A stretch of 64,000 nucleotides of DNA, taken from assembly GCA_946406115.1 (NCBI GenBank), contig OX291549.1, forward strand, positions 17,755,901-17,819,900. The letters run 5' to 3'. The stretch's first letter is position 1. Each line of letters opens with the position of its first letter. Under the pieces are notes generated by a model. The model did not search any database and was not told the DNA's origin. It saw only the letters and a program-made list of their open reading frames with translations. This stretch comes from Apoda limacodes. Lineage: Eukaryota; Arthropoda; Insecta; Lepidoptera; Limacodidae. This document shows, piece after piece, positions 1 to 10,416 of this stretch. The translations under genes were made by a program, and so were the position numbers.

Positions 1-302
1 GCGAGACAGCGATTGGCGAGGCGCAACGTGACGTCACAGCGGGTCACGAGACGTTAAACTTGTTATTTTTAATTATTTTTTTTGATACCTGTAACAAAAA
101 TCGGCTTCCTACACCAGGTGGACAGACGATCTGGTTAGAGCCGTAAAATGCCGGTGGAAACAGGTGGCTCAAAACCAGCCGTTTTGCGGAAACATGTGTG
201 GGAGGCCTACGCTCCCCTGAGTATGGGCCTACGTCTACGGCCAACAGTGGTCGTCTTCCAGCTAAGAAGACGATGACGAAGGGTGAGTGAGCCAAGTGTA
301 TG
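1..302. other. Left flank of the BEL/Pao insertion, no gene seen
   Basis: No supported gene. The stretch around 180-290 resembles the degenerate tail of an RTE LINE (wording like that at 63620-63680, ending in GA-rich triplets), but too weakly to call firmly. The last bases before the LTR (TATG, 299-302) match TATG at 16647-16650 beyond the right LTR, so this is probably the target duplication of the retrotransposon, offset by one T on the right. Confidence 0.4.
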
Positions 303-1819
303 TGTTACGAACACGCACAGCGGCGACGGGCGTAGGCTAGCTTCCTCGGTTGCTAAAACGAAGCTACGACAACGAAGCGCCGTAGAAATTAGACAACCGT
401 ACGGTAGCTAGCTACTAGACTAGGCCACTGACGTGTTTATAGTGGACTGTATGTTGTGGGCGACCGTATTGCGGGCCGGACGGGTGAAGCCGGGTGTCGC
501 ACTTGTGAACCGCTGACCACGAAGATTTCTTGAGCGCAAAATAAAATAGCCGAAGTGAAGCTGAGTCTTCTTGTGAAGAATTTATTTACACTAGAGCACT
601 TATTTTACACTTAATTTCTAGCAGAGTTTCTTCCTTTTTCCTAGCAGCGTTTCTTTCTTGAACCTTCAATTGAGCACTTATTTTCTTGCAGAGTTTCTTC
701 CTTGATTGTTGGTTCTTCCTTTCTTGATTTCTTGCTGCGAACTGCGACTGCGAACTGACGATGACCGCTGGTTCGCTCGAGTTTTAAACAATTTCGAACA
801 AAGCGGCAGGCCATAAAATTACCGTTACGGTTGTAAACTATAGCTAGACTACTCTTACAATTCTTGCTGTCCTTGTCTACAACTCGTTTGTATGGAGGTA
901 CATGTTTTTATATTTTAAAATATAAAAATGAATTTTCTCTACATTACAATTACTTTCTACAGATAGCTATTAATTTTACAAACATTATGAAATAGAATTC
1001 ATACAGATATCTCACAAACTGTGGCTTTAAGAGCCAAAAAATGCAAAGGGCGTCTCGCAAGCGTATTGCTTATAATTTCAAAATTCACGCCCGGCCTAGT
1101 AGCTCCACGGCAAAGTGCGCGGGAGTTTGTTGAACTAAGCAAAAGGTTAAGAGCGTAATCCACAACGTATTGCTTATTTTGTAAAAATTCACGCTCTTAC
1201 TTTTCATACAATACACAAATACAAATTTTACACTGATAGATTTTAACTATTTACGTATTATTAAGAATTATTAAGAATTTAACTCAACTCTGCTTGAGTA
1301 CATATCTTACACTACATGTTATTTACGCCTAAACTATTATTTTACATCGTATATTTTATTTTTGACAATCCTACATATTAAATCCTTACTGACATTACCT
1401 ATAGTTACTAAGTTTACACGAGATATTATTTACGAAATACATGCGCTTCCTTAAGTTATTTCTACGTTATTTCATATATATCTTACTATTTATTTAACCT
1501 TCTTACTTAAAATGTACATAGTTGAGCAAACCTTATGTACTCTATCTCACATTGCAACGACATACTTCTATCCTAGTTGTTGTGACTTTATTTTTCGTCA
1601 CTTGCAACGTTACAACTTAGTATTATTTATTTATCATATAATTCACAAACCTTACAACTTACTAACTTATTATTTTACGTATCGTTTTAGAGCTACCCTA
1701 TTGTGTCAATACGACTTTATTTATCAAAAAATCCTTATTTAAACATGTTTACATTTTAATCCTTATATCCTATCCTATCCTATCCTTATTTATGTGTTTC
1801 GTGTGGTCCGTCGCTAACA
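303..1819 (-). repeat. Left LTR (3' LTR of the BEL/Pao element)
   Basis: Direct repeat of 1517 bp, matched almost base for base by the interrupted right LTR. It contains a short pentamer run (ATCCT) near 1765-1788 and two related stem-loop units at 1048-1092 and 1148-1199. The integrase frame runs a short way into it and stops at 1786. Confidence 0.95.
1048..1199. other. Pair of related stem-loops in the LTR
   Basis: Unit 1 (1048-1092) pairs GGGCGT with ACGCCC. Unit 2 (1148-1199) pairs TAAGAGCGT with ACGCTCTTA. Both enclose the shared words TATTGCTTAT and AAATTCACGC, so they look like duplicates. The stem change G to A is matched by C to T on the other arm, a compensatory change. The same two units occur in the right LTR at about 10354-10399 and 15971-16022, on either side of a LINE insertion. 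The pairing is seen directly; an RNA role is inferred. Confidence 0.55.
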
Positions 1820-3222
1820 TTCTCCCCCGCAGTGCGAAGCACTCCATCCTGTTGCGGCGACGATGTAGCTGGAACCAACACGACGACACGGCGACTCGGG
1901 CGGCGCAGCACTCCTCCATTCGTCTGGATGTCCAGGATCCTCACTCTTCCGTCTGGTCCTGGGTACGCCTTCAGCACCTTGCCACGTGGCCATGAGTTTC
2001 GTGGCAGGTTTGCATCCACGATGAGTACCACGTCGCCTTCCTCTGGGTCGCTCGTAGTCCTTCCGCTGATCTTTCTCGGCATCAGCGTCGGCAGGTACTC
2101 CTTGATCCACCTTCTCCAGAAGTGATCGGTGAGTCGCTGTGCAGTCCTCCAACTGGCTTTTCCGACTAGTTCGTGATCGGTGAACTCGCCAGGTGCCATC
2201 ATTCCACAGGACCTTCCAATCAGAAAGTGGTTAGGCGTCAGACTTTCTTCATCGTCCGGCTCCATGCTGAGTTCGGTGAGCGGACGCGAGTTGACGACGT
2301 GTTCCACCTCTGTCATCAGTGTGTGCAGTACCTCTTCTGGCGGACTTCTTTCGTGCAGTACTGCGGCCAGCGACGTCTTCACGGAACGTACCATCCTTTC
2401 CCATGCGCCCCCCATATTTGGACTTCCTGGTGGTATGAACTTCCACCTTATACCTTTCTCTAGGGCTGCTTCTTCCAATTCTCGGTTGGCTCCGACGAAG
2501 TTTGTCCCGTTGTCGCTGAAGATGACCTTTGGCATTCCTCTTCTCGCTGCCATTCTTCGCAGCGCCATGATCATGGAGCTAGTGCTTAGTGATGGCACTA
2601 GCTCTAAATGTACTGCCCTTGTCGTTAGGCAGGTGAAGAGCGCTCCCCAGCGCTTCTCTGTTCTCCTGCCGATGGTGACCTGCATTGGCCCGAAGTAGTC
2701 CACGGCTGCATTGGAGAAAGGATACGCGTGATGTTGTAGCCTTTCCCCGGGCAGGTCTCCAGTGGGCGGGATTTGCGGCGAACCTTTCCTGACTTTGCAC
2801 CATTGACATTGGTAAATGACTGCTTTTACCGCTGTCCTTAGGCCCAAAATCCAATACTTCTGCCGCAGCTCATTCATTACGGTTGCAGTGTTACCGTGTA
2901 AAAACCTTCTGTGATAGTACTGAATTATCAGTTGTACTATCTTATGTTTCCCATCTATTACGGGTGGGTTATTTACTGCGTTTTTAAACGTAAACTTTCT
3001 TGTTCGACTGCGCAGTTTTATCTTTTCGTTGCTGCCTAGATAAACGTCGATTTTTCGTAGGCGGCTTGCGTTTTCCAATGGCTTGTTTTCTTTTAAGCAT
3101 TTCATTTCCTTTGTAAAGCTTTCTTCTGCTTTCTGCTTTCTTCTTATTTTTATTGTGCGGCTTCCATGTGACGTCCTTGTCTCGCGCTGTGTTGACCCTC
3201 TCGACTTTCTTTTTCTGGACAT
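1786..3222 (-). CDS. BEL/Pao integrase and C-terminal domain (downstream part of the polyprotein)
   Basis: This frame codes for the part of Pol that inserts the cDNA copy into the genome. An N-terminal zinc-binding HHCC region is visible (HRRFLHGN, then CQWCKVRK), followed by a DDE core with D in AAVDYFGP, D in IFSDNGTNF and E in GGAWERMVRSVK. The C-terminus has the DUF5641-like module (EEGDVVLIVDANLPR). It reads on from the RT/RNase H frame with a shift. Homologous BEL elements have one long frame, so the ATG at the upstream end is probably not a true start. It ends inside the LTR. Confidence 0.9.
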   Translation of the reverse strand: MSRKRKSRGSTQRETRTSHGSRTIKIRRKQKAEESFTKEMKCLKENKPLENASRLRKIDVYLGSNEKIKLRSRTRKFTFKNAVNNPPVIDGKHKIVQLIIQYYHRRFLHGNTATVMNELRQKYWILGLRTAVKAVIYQCQWCKVRKGSPQIPPTGDLPGERLQHHAYPFSNAAVDYFGPMQVTIGRRTEKRWGALFTCLTTRAVHLELVPSLSTSSMIMALRRMAARRGMPKVIFSDNGTNFVGANRELEEAALEKGIRWKFIPPGSPNMGGAWERMVRSVKTSLAAVLHERSPPEEVLHTLMTEVEHVVNSRPLTELSMEPDDEESLTPNHFLIGRSCGMMAPGEFTDHELVGKASWRTAQRLTDHFWRRWIKEYLPTLMPRKISGRTTSDPEEGDVVLIVDANLPRNSWPRGKVLKAYPGPDGRVRILDIQTNGGVLRRPSRRVVVLVPATSSPQQDGVLRTAGENVSDGPHETHK

Positions 3223-6200
3223 CGATAAACTGAAACACCCTTGCCATGGTGTTAACCAGTTTCCTCCAGTTCGAGAATCTTTCTAAGTCTGGTGTTTCCT
3301 TTTCTACTGCCTTAATGGTGGTGACCTTGTGACTTGCCTTCTCTTCCAGGTCTTCACTCTTGGCCAAACCAAACCTTTTGGCGGGCCACTCTTCTTCGCC
3401 TCGCCTTAGGAATTCTGGGCCCTGGAACCACCTAGCGGTGTGATTGAAGTCGCTAGGCGTATTCCGTGTAGCGTCATCAGCCGGATTCATCTTCGTTGGA
3501 ACCCATCTCCACTCCTGTGGCTTTGTTAGTTCTTCTATTTCTGCCAATCGATGAGCCACGAACGTCTTGAATCTTCTTGGGTCAGCTTGCACCCACTGAA
3601 GTACTGTGCTTGAGTCGGTCCAGTACGTCTTTTGAGTGACCATGAGGTTGAGCTCTTTCTCCACGGTGGCTGCTAGTCTGCTTCCCAATAAAGCCGCCTG
3701 TAGCTCCAGCCTCGGGATTGAGACTGGTTTTGTCGGCGAGACCCTTGCCTTTCCAGCCACCAGCACGACGTGTGTTTCACCCTCAGGTCCTCTGGTCCTC
3801 CAATATACAGACGCCGCGTATGCCTCTTCGCTAGCGTCTGTGAAGGTGTGCAGCTGCCCTTCTCTTTGGCATGGCGAAATGCACCTTGGTATCCTCAACT
3901 TGTCCAAGGTAGCGACTTCCTTTATGTACCTTTGCCAGGCTTCTTGTTGGCCTTCTTGTATTTTCTCATCCCAGCCAATCTGTGTTCGCCAAATTTCTTG
4001 AATCAACTTCTTCCCTTGGATCAGGACTGGCGTAGCGAAGCCCATGGGATCGAATGTTGACATCACGGCGCTCGTGACTTCTCTTTTTGTGGGAAACCTT
4101 CTGCCATCTAATATTTCTGTTGGCGTATTACGTAGCCCAATGTTAAAGGCTAAAGCATCTTCTTCTGTGAGCCACCTCAGGCCCAGTGTCTTTTCTTCTT
4201 TGGTAAGCTCAAGGTTGGCGCTTTCATTTTTCTCTCGGTAACCTTTGAGCACTTCTGGGTTATTGCTTGCCCATCCCTTCAAATGGAAACTCGCCCGCTC
4301 ATGGATATCCTTAACTTCGGCCGATACTCTTCTTGCTTCCTCGACAGACTGGAAGCTTTGAAGATAGTCATCCATGTAGTGATTTTCTTTTATTGCCTTG
4401 ACTGCTGCTGGGCGGGTCTCCTGGTACTCTTCGGCATTCTTGTTCATTACGTAGATTGCCGTGGCTGGTGATGAGGCAGCGCCAAAAATGACAGAAGTCA
4501 TTCTATATTCCTCTGGCTTCTCTTTTCTTTTCTCTCCACGCCAAAGGAACCTCAGACTGTCCCTGTCTTCTTGTCTTATTTTGATGCGGAGGAACATGTC
4601 TTGGATGTCGGCCATTATTGCAATTGGCCCCTCTCTAAAGCGCAGCAATACTCCAAATAGTGATTGGAGTAGATCTGGACCGGGCAGGAGAGTATCATTT
4701 AAGCTCTTTCCCTGGAACTTGGCTGCTGCATCGAAGACGATTCTGGGCTTCTTTTTTACTGGGTGTTCGACAGCGAAGTGTGGAAGATAGAATGTTCTTC
4801 CATCAGTGCTGTTACGCGGTGCCTTCTCTGCGTACTCCTTTGCGAGGAGATTGGTCATTTGGATCTCATATTCCTTTTTCAACTCTTTGTTTTGATCCAG
4901 CTTCTTTTCAACGATTTCCAATCTCCTGAAGGCTTGCTTGCAGTTGTTTGGAAGAACTTCATCTTCTTTCTTCCACAGAAGCCCAGTTTCGTATTGCCCA
5001 TCAGGCAATTTCTTTGTTGTCTTCTCCAGGACTTCCAGGGCTCTTCTGTCGCTGTCATGGCTCGGCAGCTTGGCTTCGATCCCCAGGGACTCTAATTTAA
5101 AGAAATCTCGAACGATCTCATTGATCTCCTCTTCGTTCGAGATGCGACAGTGGTTGACAAAATGCACGGCTACTGTTGAAGCAGCGTCACAGCCATGTAG
5201 CACCCACCCGAGACTGGTGAGTGAGGCTACGGGCTCAGACTTCTTCCCCTTCTTCAACCTTCTTGTTACTATGAGTCCCCAGTTGTCTTGCCCGATAAGC
5301 AGTTTGGGCTCTTCTTTATCGTAGACCAGCTGATCCTTAATAGCGCTTAAATGCTGGCAGTTACGGATGTCCTCTATTGCCACCTTCTGTTGCGACAGCT
5401 TAAGGTCCTCCATCGTTCGAAGTTCAATTGCCCTCTTGTCTCTTCTGTAGGCCCCTTTAATTTTAATTTTCAGACGTTCGGAGCTATTTTTCTTAATTAT
5501 TTTTCCGCCAACGGTTTCTATTGTCAGAGTCTCTTTCTTCCCATTGACTCCGATTTGTTCAGCAACCTTTGAGTCCAATAGTGACACCGTTGAGCCCTCG
5601 TCCAGAAGCGCCAAGACCCTGGCATGCCCCTTCGGTCCATATACGTCTACTGGCATTATTTTTAAGTAGACCTTTTCGTTACTTATTGTTGTATGGATTG
5701 AAGCGATTTTTTCTTCAGCTTCTTCTCCTTCTTGCTGGCCCAGTTGGTAACACTGACTGGTGCCTGGTGCTTCTGCTCTGTTTGGCGGCTTCTCTGAATG
5801 GAGGGACGTGTGATGCCATCTGCCGCACTTCTTGCATACCGGCGCCTTGCAATTCAGTCTTGAGTGCCGGAAGCGTAGGCATTTGAAGCACGTCCTTGTT
5901 TTCTTCGCTATGTCCCATTTTCCATCCAGGTCGGCTTCTTTGAAAGTTTTGCAGTCAAGCAAATAATGATCGCCTTCGCATCCCGTACAGGCAATTTTCT
6001 TTCTTTCTTGAGGCGGCTCCCGTACGTTGTTTATTGGTTTGTGCTCTGGTTCCCAATTTCTCTTCGGTACGCTTGTGGGTTCCCAGGGCTTCCTTGGTTG
6101 TGGTGGAACCGCCTTGTAAGTCCTCCTCAGCTCTTCAGGTGGAGCAAAGTCCCCACAGATGTCGGCTTCTAGTCCGAGGAATGCGTCCAGTAGGATGAGC

Positions 6201-7315
6201 TCAGGCATCTCTTCATCCCTTCTTTCTCGATGGTACGCAAACCAACGGAACTTCATAGAAGACGGCATCTTTTCAGTTAGGTTCTTCAATGTTTCAGGAG
6301 AGCTGAGGTATTGACTCTTCTTCAGTGCTTTGATGCTTGCTACTGCATTTCGGACCCGGCTTGCAAACTGGCAGATGTCGCTTGGGTTTTCATTGACCCT
6401 TGGTAGACTCTTCATCTTCTCTAGCTCAGCTAAGGCCAGGGCTCCAGGTCTTCCGAATCTTGCTTCCAGTCCCGTCATGACTTCCTTCGGATCTTCGGCG
6501 GTGAATAGCAGGCTTTGTACAGCTTCCCTCGCCTTTCCTTGGACTGCCCTTCGTAAACGTGCCAGATTCTGCACGTTGGACAAGGATGGAGCTGTATCCT
6601 CAAATGACCTTCTAAAAGCCAGCCATTCTTCACAATTGCCATTGAAGTATGGAAGTTCGGTGAATCTGGATGCTGCTGCTGTGTCTGGAGCCTTTTCGGT
6701 GAGCTTAGCGATAGCTTGGGCCAGCTCTTGGATGTCGCTCTTCTTTTCTTTGGTTGGAGCTGGCCTTTCGTGATGATGTCTTCGCTTGTCCTGCCTCTCT
6801 TCAGTTTGGACAAGCCATTCCTCCACTTCATGGGTCCTTTCGAAGATCTCTATTTCTTCTTCTTCTTCGGACTCGGCTTCCACTTCTGCTAGCTTTAGTT
6901 TGGCTTGAGCCAGCTCAACTTCTTTGCGAGCCAGCTCCATTCTAGCACGAGCCTCCGCTTGTCTTCTCTTGTTTGAGCGGACGGACTGCGTATCGATGTC
7001 ACGGTTCCTCCTTTGGACTTGACCATTCGTTGTACCCTTTTCTTTGGGCAGCGGTGCAGGCGGTGGCAATGCAGGCCTGGCTGGTACTGCGTTGTTGGTG
7101 TCAGCTACGATATTCAGCTCCCCGGACTCTTCTGCACTGGTGCTGGGGGGGGCTGTCCTTATTGTCTTCGTAGACTGACTGGTAACGTCAGTACTAGTTT
7201 CGGTCGGCGTGCACTGGCTCCAATCTCTCGATGTACCGCTGCTCTCTCCAGTAGTCTTCGTCTGGGTTGACTCGGTCGTCTTGGAACGCGATGACTCGGA
7301 TCTTGTGGTCGGCAT
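2984..7315 (-). CDS. BEL/Pao gag-protease-RT-RNase H polyprotein
   Basis: The ATG at 7315 (MPTTRSESSRSK) is chosen because the frame further upstream runs through the primer-binding side into the LTR. Order of domains: charged coiled-coil region (about residues 110-180), DUF1759 gag core (about 220-400, LPYFNGNCEEW), CCHC-type knuckles (CFKCLRFRHSRLNC and CKKCGRWHH), DUF1758-type aspartic protease (LLDEGSTVSLLD), RT with MADIQDMFLRI and the catalytic YMDD, and RNase H (FTDASEEAYAAS, then WTDSSTVLQWV). After RNase H the frame drifts into low-complexity lysine/arginine residues and stops at 2984. The homologous reading continues in the neighbouring frame from about 3150, so a 1-nt indel in an A/G-rich run near 3150-3222 breaks the polyprotein. 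Confidence 0.93.
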   Translation of the reverse strand: MPTTRSESSRSKTTESTQTKTTGESSGTSRDWSQCTPTETSTDVTSQSTKTIRTAPPSTSAEESGELNIVADTNNAVPARPALPPPAPLPKEKGTTNGQVQRRNRDIDTQSVRSNKRRQAEARARMELARKEVELAQAKLKLAEVEAESEEEEEIEIFERTHEVEEWLVQTEERQDKRRHHHERPAPTKEKKSDIQELAQAIAKLTEKAPDTAAASRFTELPYFNGNCEEWLAFRRSFEDTAPSLSNVQNLARLRRAVQGKAREAVQSLLFTAEDPKEVMTGLEARFGRPGALALAELEKMKSLPRVNENPSDICQFASRVRNAVASIKALKKSQYLSSPETLKNLTEKMPSSMKFRWFAYHRERRDEEMPELILLDAFLGLEADICGDFAPPEELRRTYKAVPPQPRKPWEPTSVPKRNWEPEHKPINNVREPPQERKKIACTGCEGDHYLLDCKTFKEADLDGKWDIAKKTRTCFKCLRFRHSRLNCKAPVCKKCGRWHHTSLHSEKPPNRAEAPGTSQCYQLGQQEGEEAEEKIASIHTTISNEKVYLKIMPVDVYGPKGHARVLALLDEGSTVSLLDSKVAEQIGVNGKKETLTIETVGGKIIKKNSSERLKIKIKGAYRRDKRAIELRTMEDLKLSQQKVAIEDIRNCQHLSAIKDQLVYDKEEPKLLIGQDNWGLIVTRRLKKGKKSEPVASLTSLGWVLHGCDAASTVAVHFVNHCRISNEEEINEIVRDFFKLESLGIEAKLPSHDSDRRALEVLEKTTKKLPDGQYETGLLWKKEDEVLPNNCKQAFRRLEIVEKKLDQNKELKKEYEIQMTNLLAKEYAEKAPRNSTDGRTFYLPHFAVEHPVKKKPRIVFDAAAKFQGKSLNDTLLPGPDLLQSLFGVLLRFREGPIAIMADIQDMFLRIKIRQEDRDSLRFLWRGEKRKEKPEEYRMTSVIFGAASSPATAIYVMNKNAEEYQETRPAAVKAIKENHYMDDYLQSFQSVEEARRVSAEVKDIHERASFHLKGWASNNPEVLKGYREKNESANLELTKEEKTLGLRWLTEEDALAFNIGLRNTPTEILDGRRFPTKREVTSAVMSTFDPMGFATPVLIQGKKLIQEIWRTQIGWDEKIQEGQQEAWQRYIKEVATLDKLRIPRCISPCQREGQLHTFTDASEEAYAASVYWRTRGPEGETHVVLVAGKARVSPTKPVSIPRLELQAALLGSRLAATVEKELNLMVTQKTYWTDSSTVLQWVQADPRRFKTFVAHRLAEIEELTKPQEWRWVPTKMNPADDATRNTPSDFNHTARWFQGPEFLRRGEEEWPAKRFGLAKSEDLEEKASHKVTTIKAVEKETPDLERFSNWRKLVNTMARVFQFIDVQKKKVERVNTARDKDVTWKPHNKNKKKAESRRKLYKGNEMLKRKQAIGKRKPPTKNRRLSRQQRKDKTAQSNKKVYV

Positions 7316-8060
7316 GTTGACGGCTTCTTTTTTCCCAAATCCGGCTCGACAGGACCAGAAAATTGTTACGAACACGCACAGCGGCGACGGGCGTAGGCTA
7401 GCTTCCTCGGTTGCTAAAACGAAGCTACGACAACGAAGCGCCGTAGAAATTAGACAACCGTACGGTAGCTAGCTACTAGACTAGGCCACTGACGTGTTTA
7501 TAGTGGACTGTATGTTGTGGGCGACCGTATTGCGGGCCGGACGGGTGAAGCCGGGTGTCGCACTTGTGAACCGCTGACCACGAAGATTTCTTGAGCGCAA
7601 AATAAAATAGCCGAAGTGAAGCTGAGTCTTCTTGTGAAGAATTTATTTACACTAGAGCACTTATTTTACACTTAATTTCTAGCAGAGTTTCTTCCTTTTT
7701 CCTAGCAGCGTTTCTTTCTTGAACCTTCAATTGAGCACTTATTTTCTTGCAGAGTTTCTTCCTTGATTGTTGGTTCTTCCTTTCTTGATTTTTTTTTTTT
7801 CTTTCTGAGCTGACTATGCAGTTGGCTGTTGCAGCCATTACTGCTTCACCTCTGAAGGAACCTCAGCCCATATAGCGCCCAACGCTCAAGGGCTCCCCGC
7901 GGGGGAAGCCTCGGCTTGGGTTGTCGCTCTCGGGGGCGTCCCTTCCACCGGCGTGAGTCTCGAACCCGAAGGTGAGTCACCGCCAGGAGGGGAGTTCCCC
8001 GTTACGCGGGTGCGGTTGCGATTGAGTGGGGGCGAGAAGCGCCCCGGCACTCTTTGATAC

Positions 8061-8812
8061 CTAGTGTATCCTTGTGGGCGCCGACGAACCCGCTATCCGG
8101 ACAGCGAGATCGTCATCTGGGGACGTTAGTACGTGCCGAGGCCGCCTAACAAAAGTTTTACGACCGTGACCGGGTCGATCGGGGGGACGATACGTTGTGG
8201 ATTGCACAATTAAACGATTCGGATGATTTTGCGTACGCTCGAAAAAGCGGACTGCCAAGTCTTTAAAATATTCGTGGGAAGTTCGAAGTCTCTGTGTAGG
8301 TCCGCATTGCGAACGTACCAAGAGGCTCCAGAGGCCGCTCTGAGAAAGCGGTTTTGGAGGGTCTGGAGTTTGTGGAGATTGCGCTTGGACAGCGCATAGG
8401 CTACGCTAGCATAAGCTAGTATGGGGCGGATACAAGTTGTGTAAAGATTTAGCTTATTCCTAAGCGACATCTTACTATACTTGCCTATCATGGGATAGAG
8501 ACGACCGAGGACAAAAGCGGCTCGGTCCCTGACTATTTTGGTGTGAGCTTGGAAGTTCAAACGACTATCCATGGTCACACCGAGATATTTGGTCTTATTT
8601 TGCCAGGGAATGGCACGACCGAAAAGAGAAAGGGGAGAAGGCCGCGGAGGGCGGCCTAGGGTAAAAAGAACGGCAGAGCTTTTGTCGGGATTCACCTCGA
8701 TTCTCCATTTCCGAAACCACTCGCCTAGGGCGGTGATAGCGGGTTGGAGTCTCTCAGTGATTCGACTCGCTTGCCTATCTGTGGTATAGATAGCGGTATC
8801 GTCCGCAAAGAG
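8061..8812 (-). pseudogene. Remnant of LINE ORF2: RT catalytic block to C-terminus
   Basis: The frame opens with LFADDTAIY, the catalytic RT motif, right after the deletion junction, and continues through the RT thumb region (VNPDKSSAVLF, KYLGVTMDSRLNF, YTTCIRPILAYA), as in Jockey-clade elements. Near 8245-8260 the reading must move to the adjacent frame to give the usual C-terminal tail (KDLAVRFFERTQNHPN), so there is also a frameshift. There is no start codon or endonuclease; it cannot encode an active RT. Confidence 0.85.
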
Positions 8813-9369
8813 ACTTTAGACTTGGCGGACTTCTTCCGTTTTTTACCCTTTTTGGTTCCCAGGCCAACCACTTTGAAGCCTTCGTCGTCGTCAGACAACG
8901 CCGACTCAGCGGACATTACGGCTGCTGGAGACCGGGGTGCGGTTTCGGAGGTTGCGGGGGGCGGGGTAGCGAGAGACCGAGAAATGGTCTCATCGGCTAC
9001 CGGAGTGAGGGGGCGATTGGGCACAGGGGCCCGAAGAGCGCGGCGAGCGACACGCGGGTCGCGATGGCGGGGTTCGCGGGAGAGAGAGCGCGAACGAGTG
9101 CGGGAGCGAGAGCGCGAGCGAGAGAGCGAGCGAAACGCGGAACGCGGCGACAACAGGGAGGGTATCGACTTGTCGTACGCAATGTGGGCAGCCACATCCT
9201 CTGAAATGCAGGATTGGACCAAATATGAGTGTATACGAAGGCATGCCCTTATGAACGCCCCTATTTGGTCCCGGGACATGCCGGTGAGTAATTCAGCCAT
9301 CGCGCGGGAGTGGCCGAGGTGTCGCTTTTGAGTACCTAGTGACTCCCCACCATTGCTGGCGAGGAGCAA
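8725..9369 (-). CDS. LINE ORF1-type protein, truncated and fused out of frame
   Basis: An open frame of 214 codons on the minus strand. It has an arginine/serine dipeptide-rich segment (about residues 80-105), an acidic patch (SDDDEGF) and a lysine-rich stretch (KKGKKRKK). I recognise no zinc knuckle, presumably because the C-terminal half was deleted. The last 30 or so residues come from reading ORF2 sequence in the wrong frame past the junction near 8813, so they are not native. It is probably an RNA-binding ORF1 relic of the Jockey-like element. Confidence 0.65.
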   Translation of the reverse strand: MLLASNGGESLGTQKRHLGHSRAMAELLTGMSRDQIGAFIRACLRIHSYLVQSCISEDVAAHIAYDKSIPSLLSPRSAFRSLSRSRSRSRTRSRSLSREPRHRDPRVARRALRAPVPNRPLTPVADETISRSLATPPPATSETAPRSPAAVMSAESALSDDDEGFKVVGLGTKKGKKRKKSAKSKVSLRTIPLSIPQIGKRVESLRDSNPLSPP

Positions 9370-10416
9370 GAATACCTAAATGTGGCCAGGCGCCCCGCAG
9401 TGCTACGGATTGCCTGGTGTGTACCTAACTCCTACTCCTACGGCCGGGGTTACGTTGTCACCGTTAGGTTTCCCCCCAGCAACGAGACGTTTATGAACGA
9501 GAAACTTTTAGGTAGACCGCAACTCTGAAAAGAGCTATACGATCTCACCCACCAGCCCTTGAGCACTCGGAACTGGATTTCTACAAACTAAAACGCAATC
9601 GACACTTAAAACGCGTAAATGCACGGAGCGGCGAACCGCTGAAGCGGAAATACTACGCTAGCGATTTAACACAAAGCCGGACTCAGACCGGGCGAACCGG
9701 TAACAGTCAAAGAGGCAAGCGAGGGTCACCGCTATGCGTAGTAGTTCCGCGACTACGAGAACACACACTCACGCACAAAAACACACAGTATCGCTTCGAT
9801 AAACACTCGGTTATGGGCGCGTTGAAGAACGCACAAACACACCCAGCGCGGGCCGAGAGCGATTTCCCAGCCAATACACACTGCCGAGCAGCGCTTCAAC
9901 ACACAGGCCGATTTTCCAAGAATTGCGGGCAATAAACCAAACAACAATTCGAGGTCGTCAGCGCTGAGGCAAAACACCACCCAGGAATGCGCACCAACTG
10001 AGTCACCACACACGGAGCACACTGAGAGCACTTGACGCTCGAAAACACGACCGCACAACACGAGAGTCGAATCCGCTGGTTCGCTCGAGTTTTAAACAAT
10101 TTCGAACAAAGCGGCAGGCCATAAAATTACCGTTACGGTTGTAAACTATAGCTAGACTACTCTTACAATTCTTGCTGTCCTTGTCTACAACTCGTTTGTA
10201 TGGAGGTACATGTTTTTGTTATTTTAAAATATAAAAATGAATTTTCTCTACATTACAATTACTTTCTACAGATAGCTATTAATTTTACAAACATTATGAA
10301 ATAGAATTCATACAGATATCTCACAAACTGTGGCTTTAAGAGCCAAAAAATGCAAAGGGCGTCTCGCAAGCGTATTGCTTATAATTTCAAAATTCACGCC
10401 CGGCCTAGTAGCTCCA

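Larger units (their letters stand above)
7791..10072 (-). mobile_element. Internally deleted Jockey-like LINE inside the right LTR
   Basis: A T-run at 7791-7800 is the poly(A) end of a minus-strand element. The other end (10072) starts ATTCGACTCTCG on the element strand, compatible with an intact LINE 5' end. The 5' region (about 9370-10072) is untranslated, ORF1 lies at 9369-8815, and only the last part of ORF2 (8812-8061) is left. The endonuclease and the N-terminal half of RT are missing. No target duplication is visible; instead about 34 bp of LTR are lost at the site. Confidence 0.85.

Noticed and set aside
1512..1742. 76-codon plus-strand ORF, repeated at 16338-16568
   Set aside because: It is antisense within the LTR, AT-driven and repeated only because LTRs repeat.
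2180..2698. 172-codon plus-strand ORF
   Set aside because: Shadow frame opposite the integrase coding sequence.
3100..3225. Programmed frameshift in the BEL polyprotein
   Set aside because: BEL/Pao elements generally use one frame, and no conserved slippery site plus structure is evident; an indel is simpler.
8744..9331. 195-codon plus-strand ORF
   Set aside because: It is the complement of the arginine/serine-rich ORF1 of the deleted LINE.
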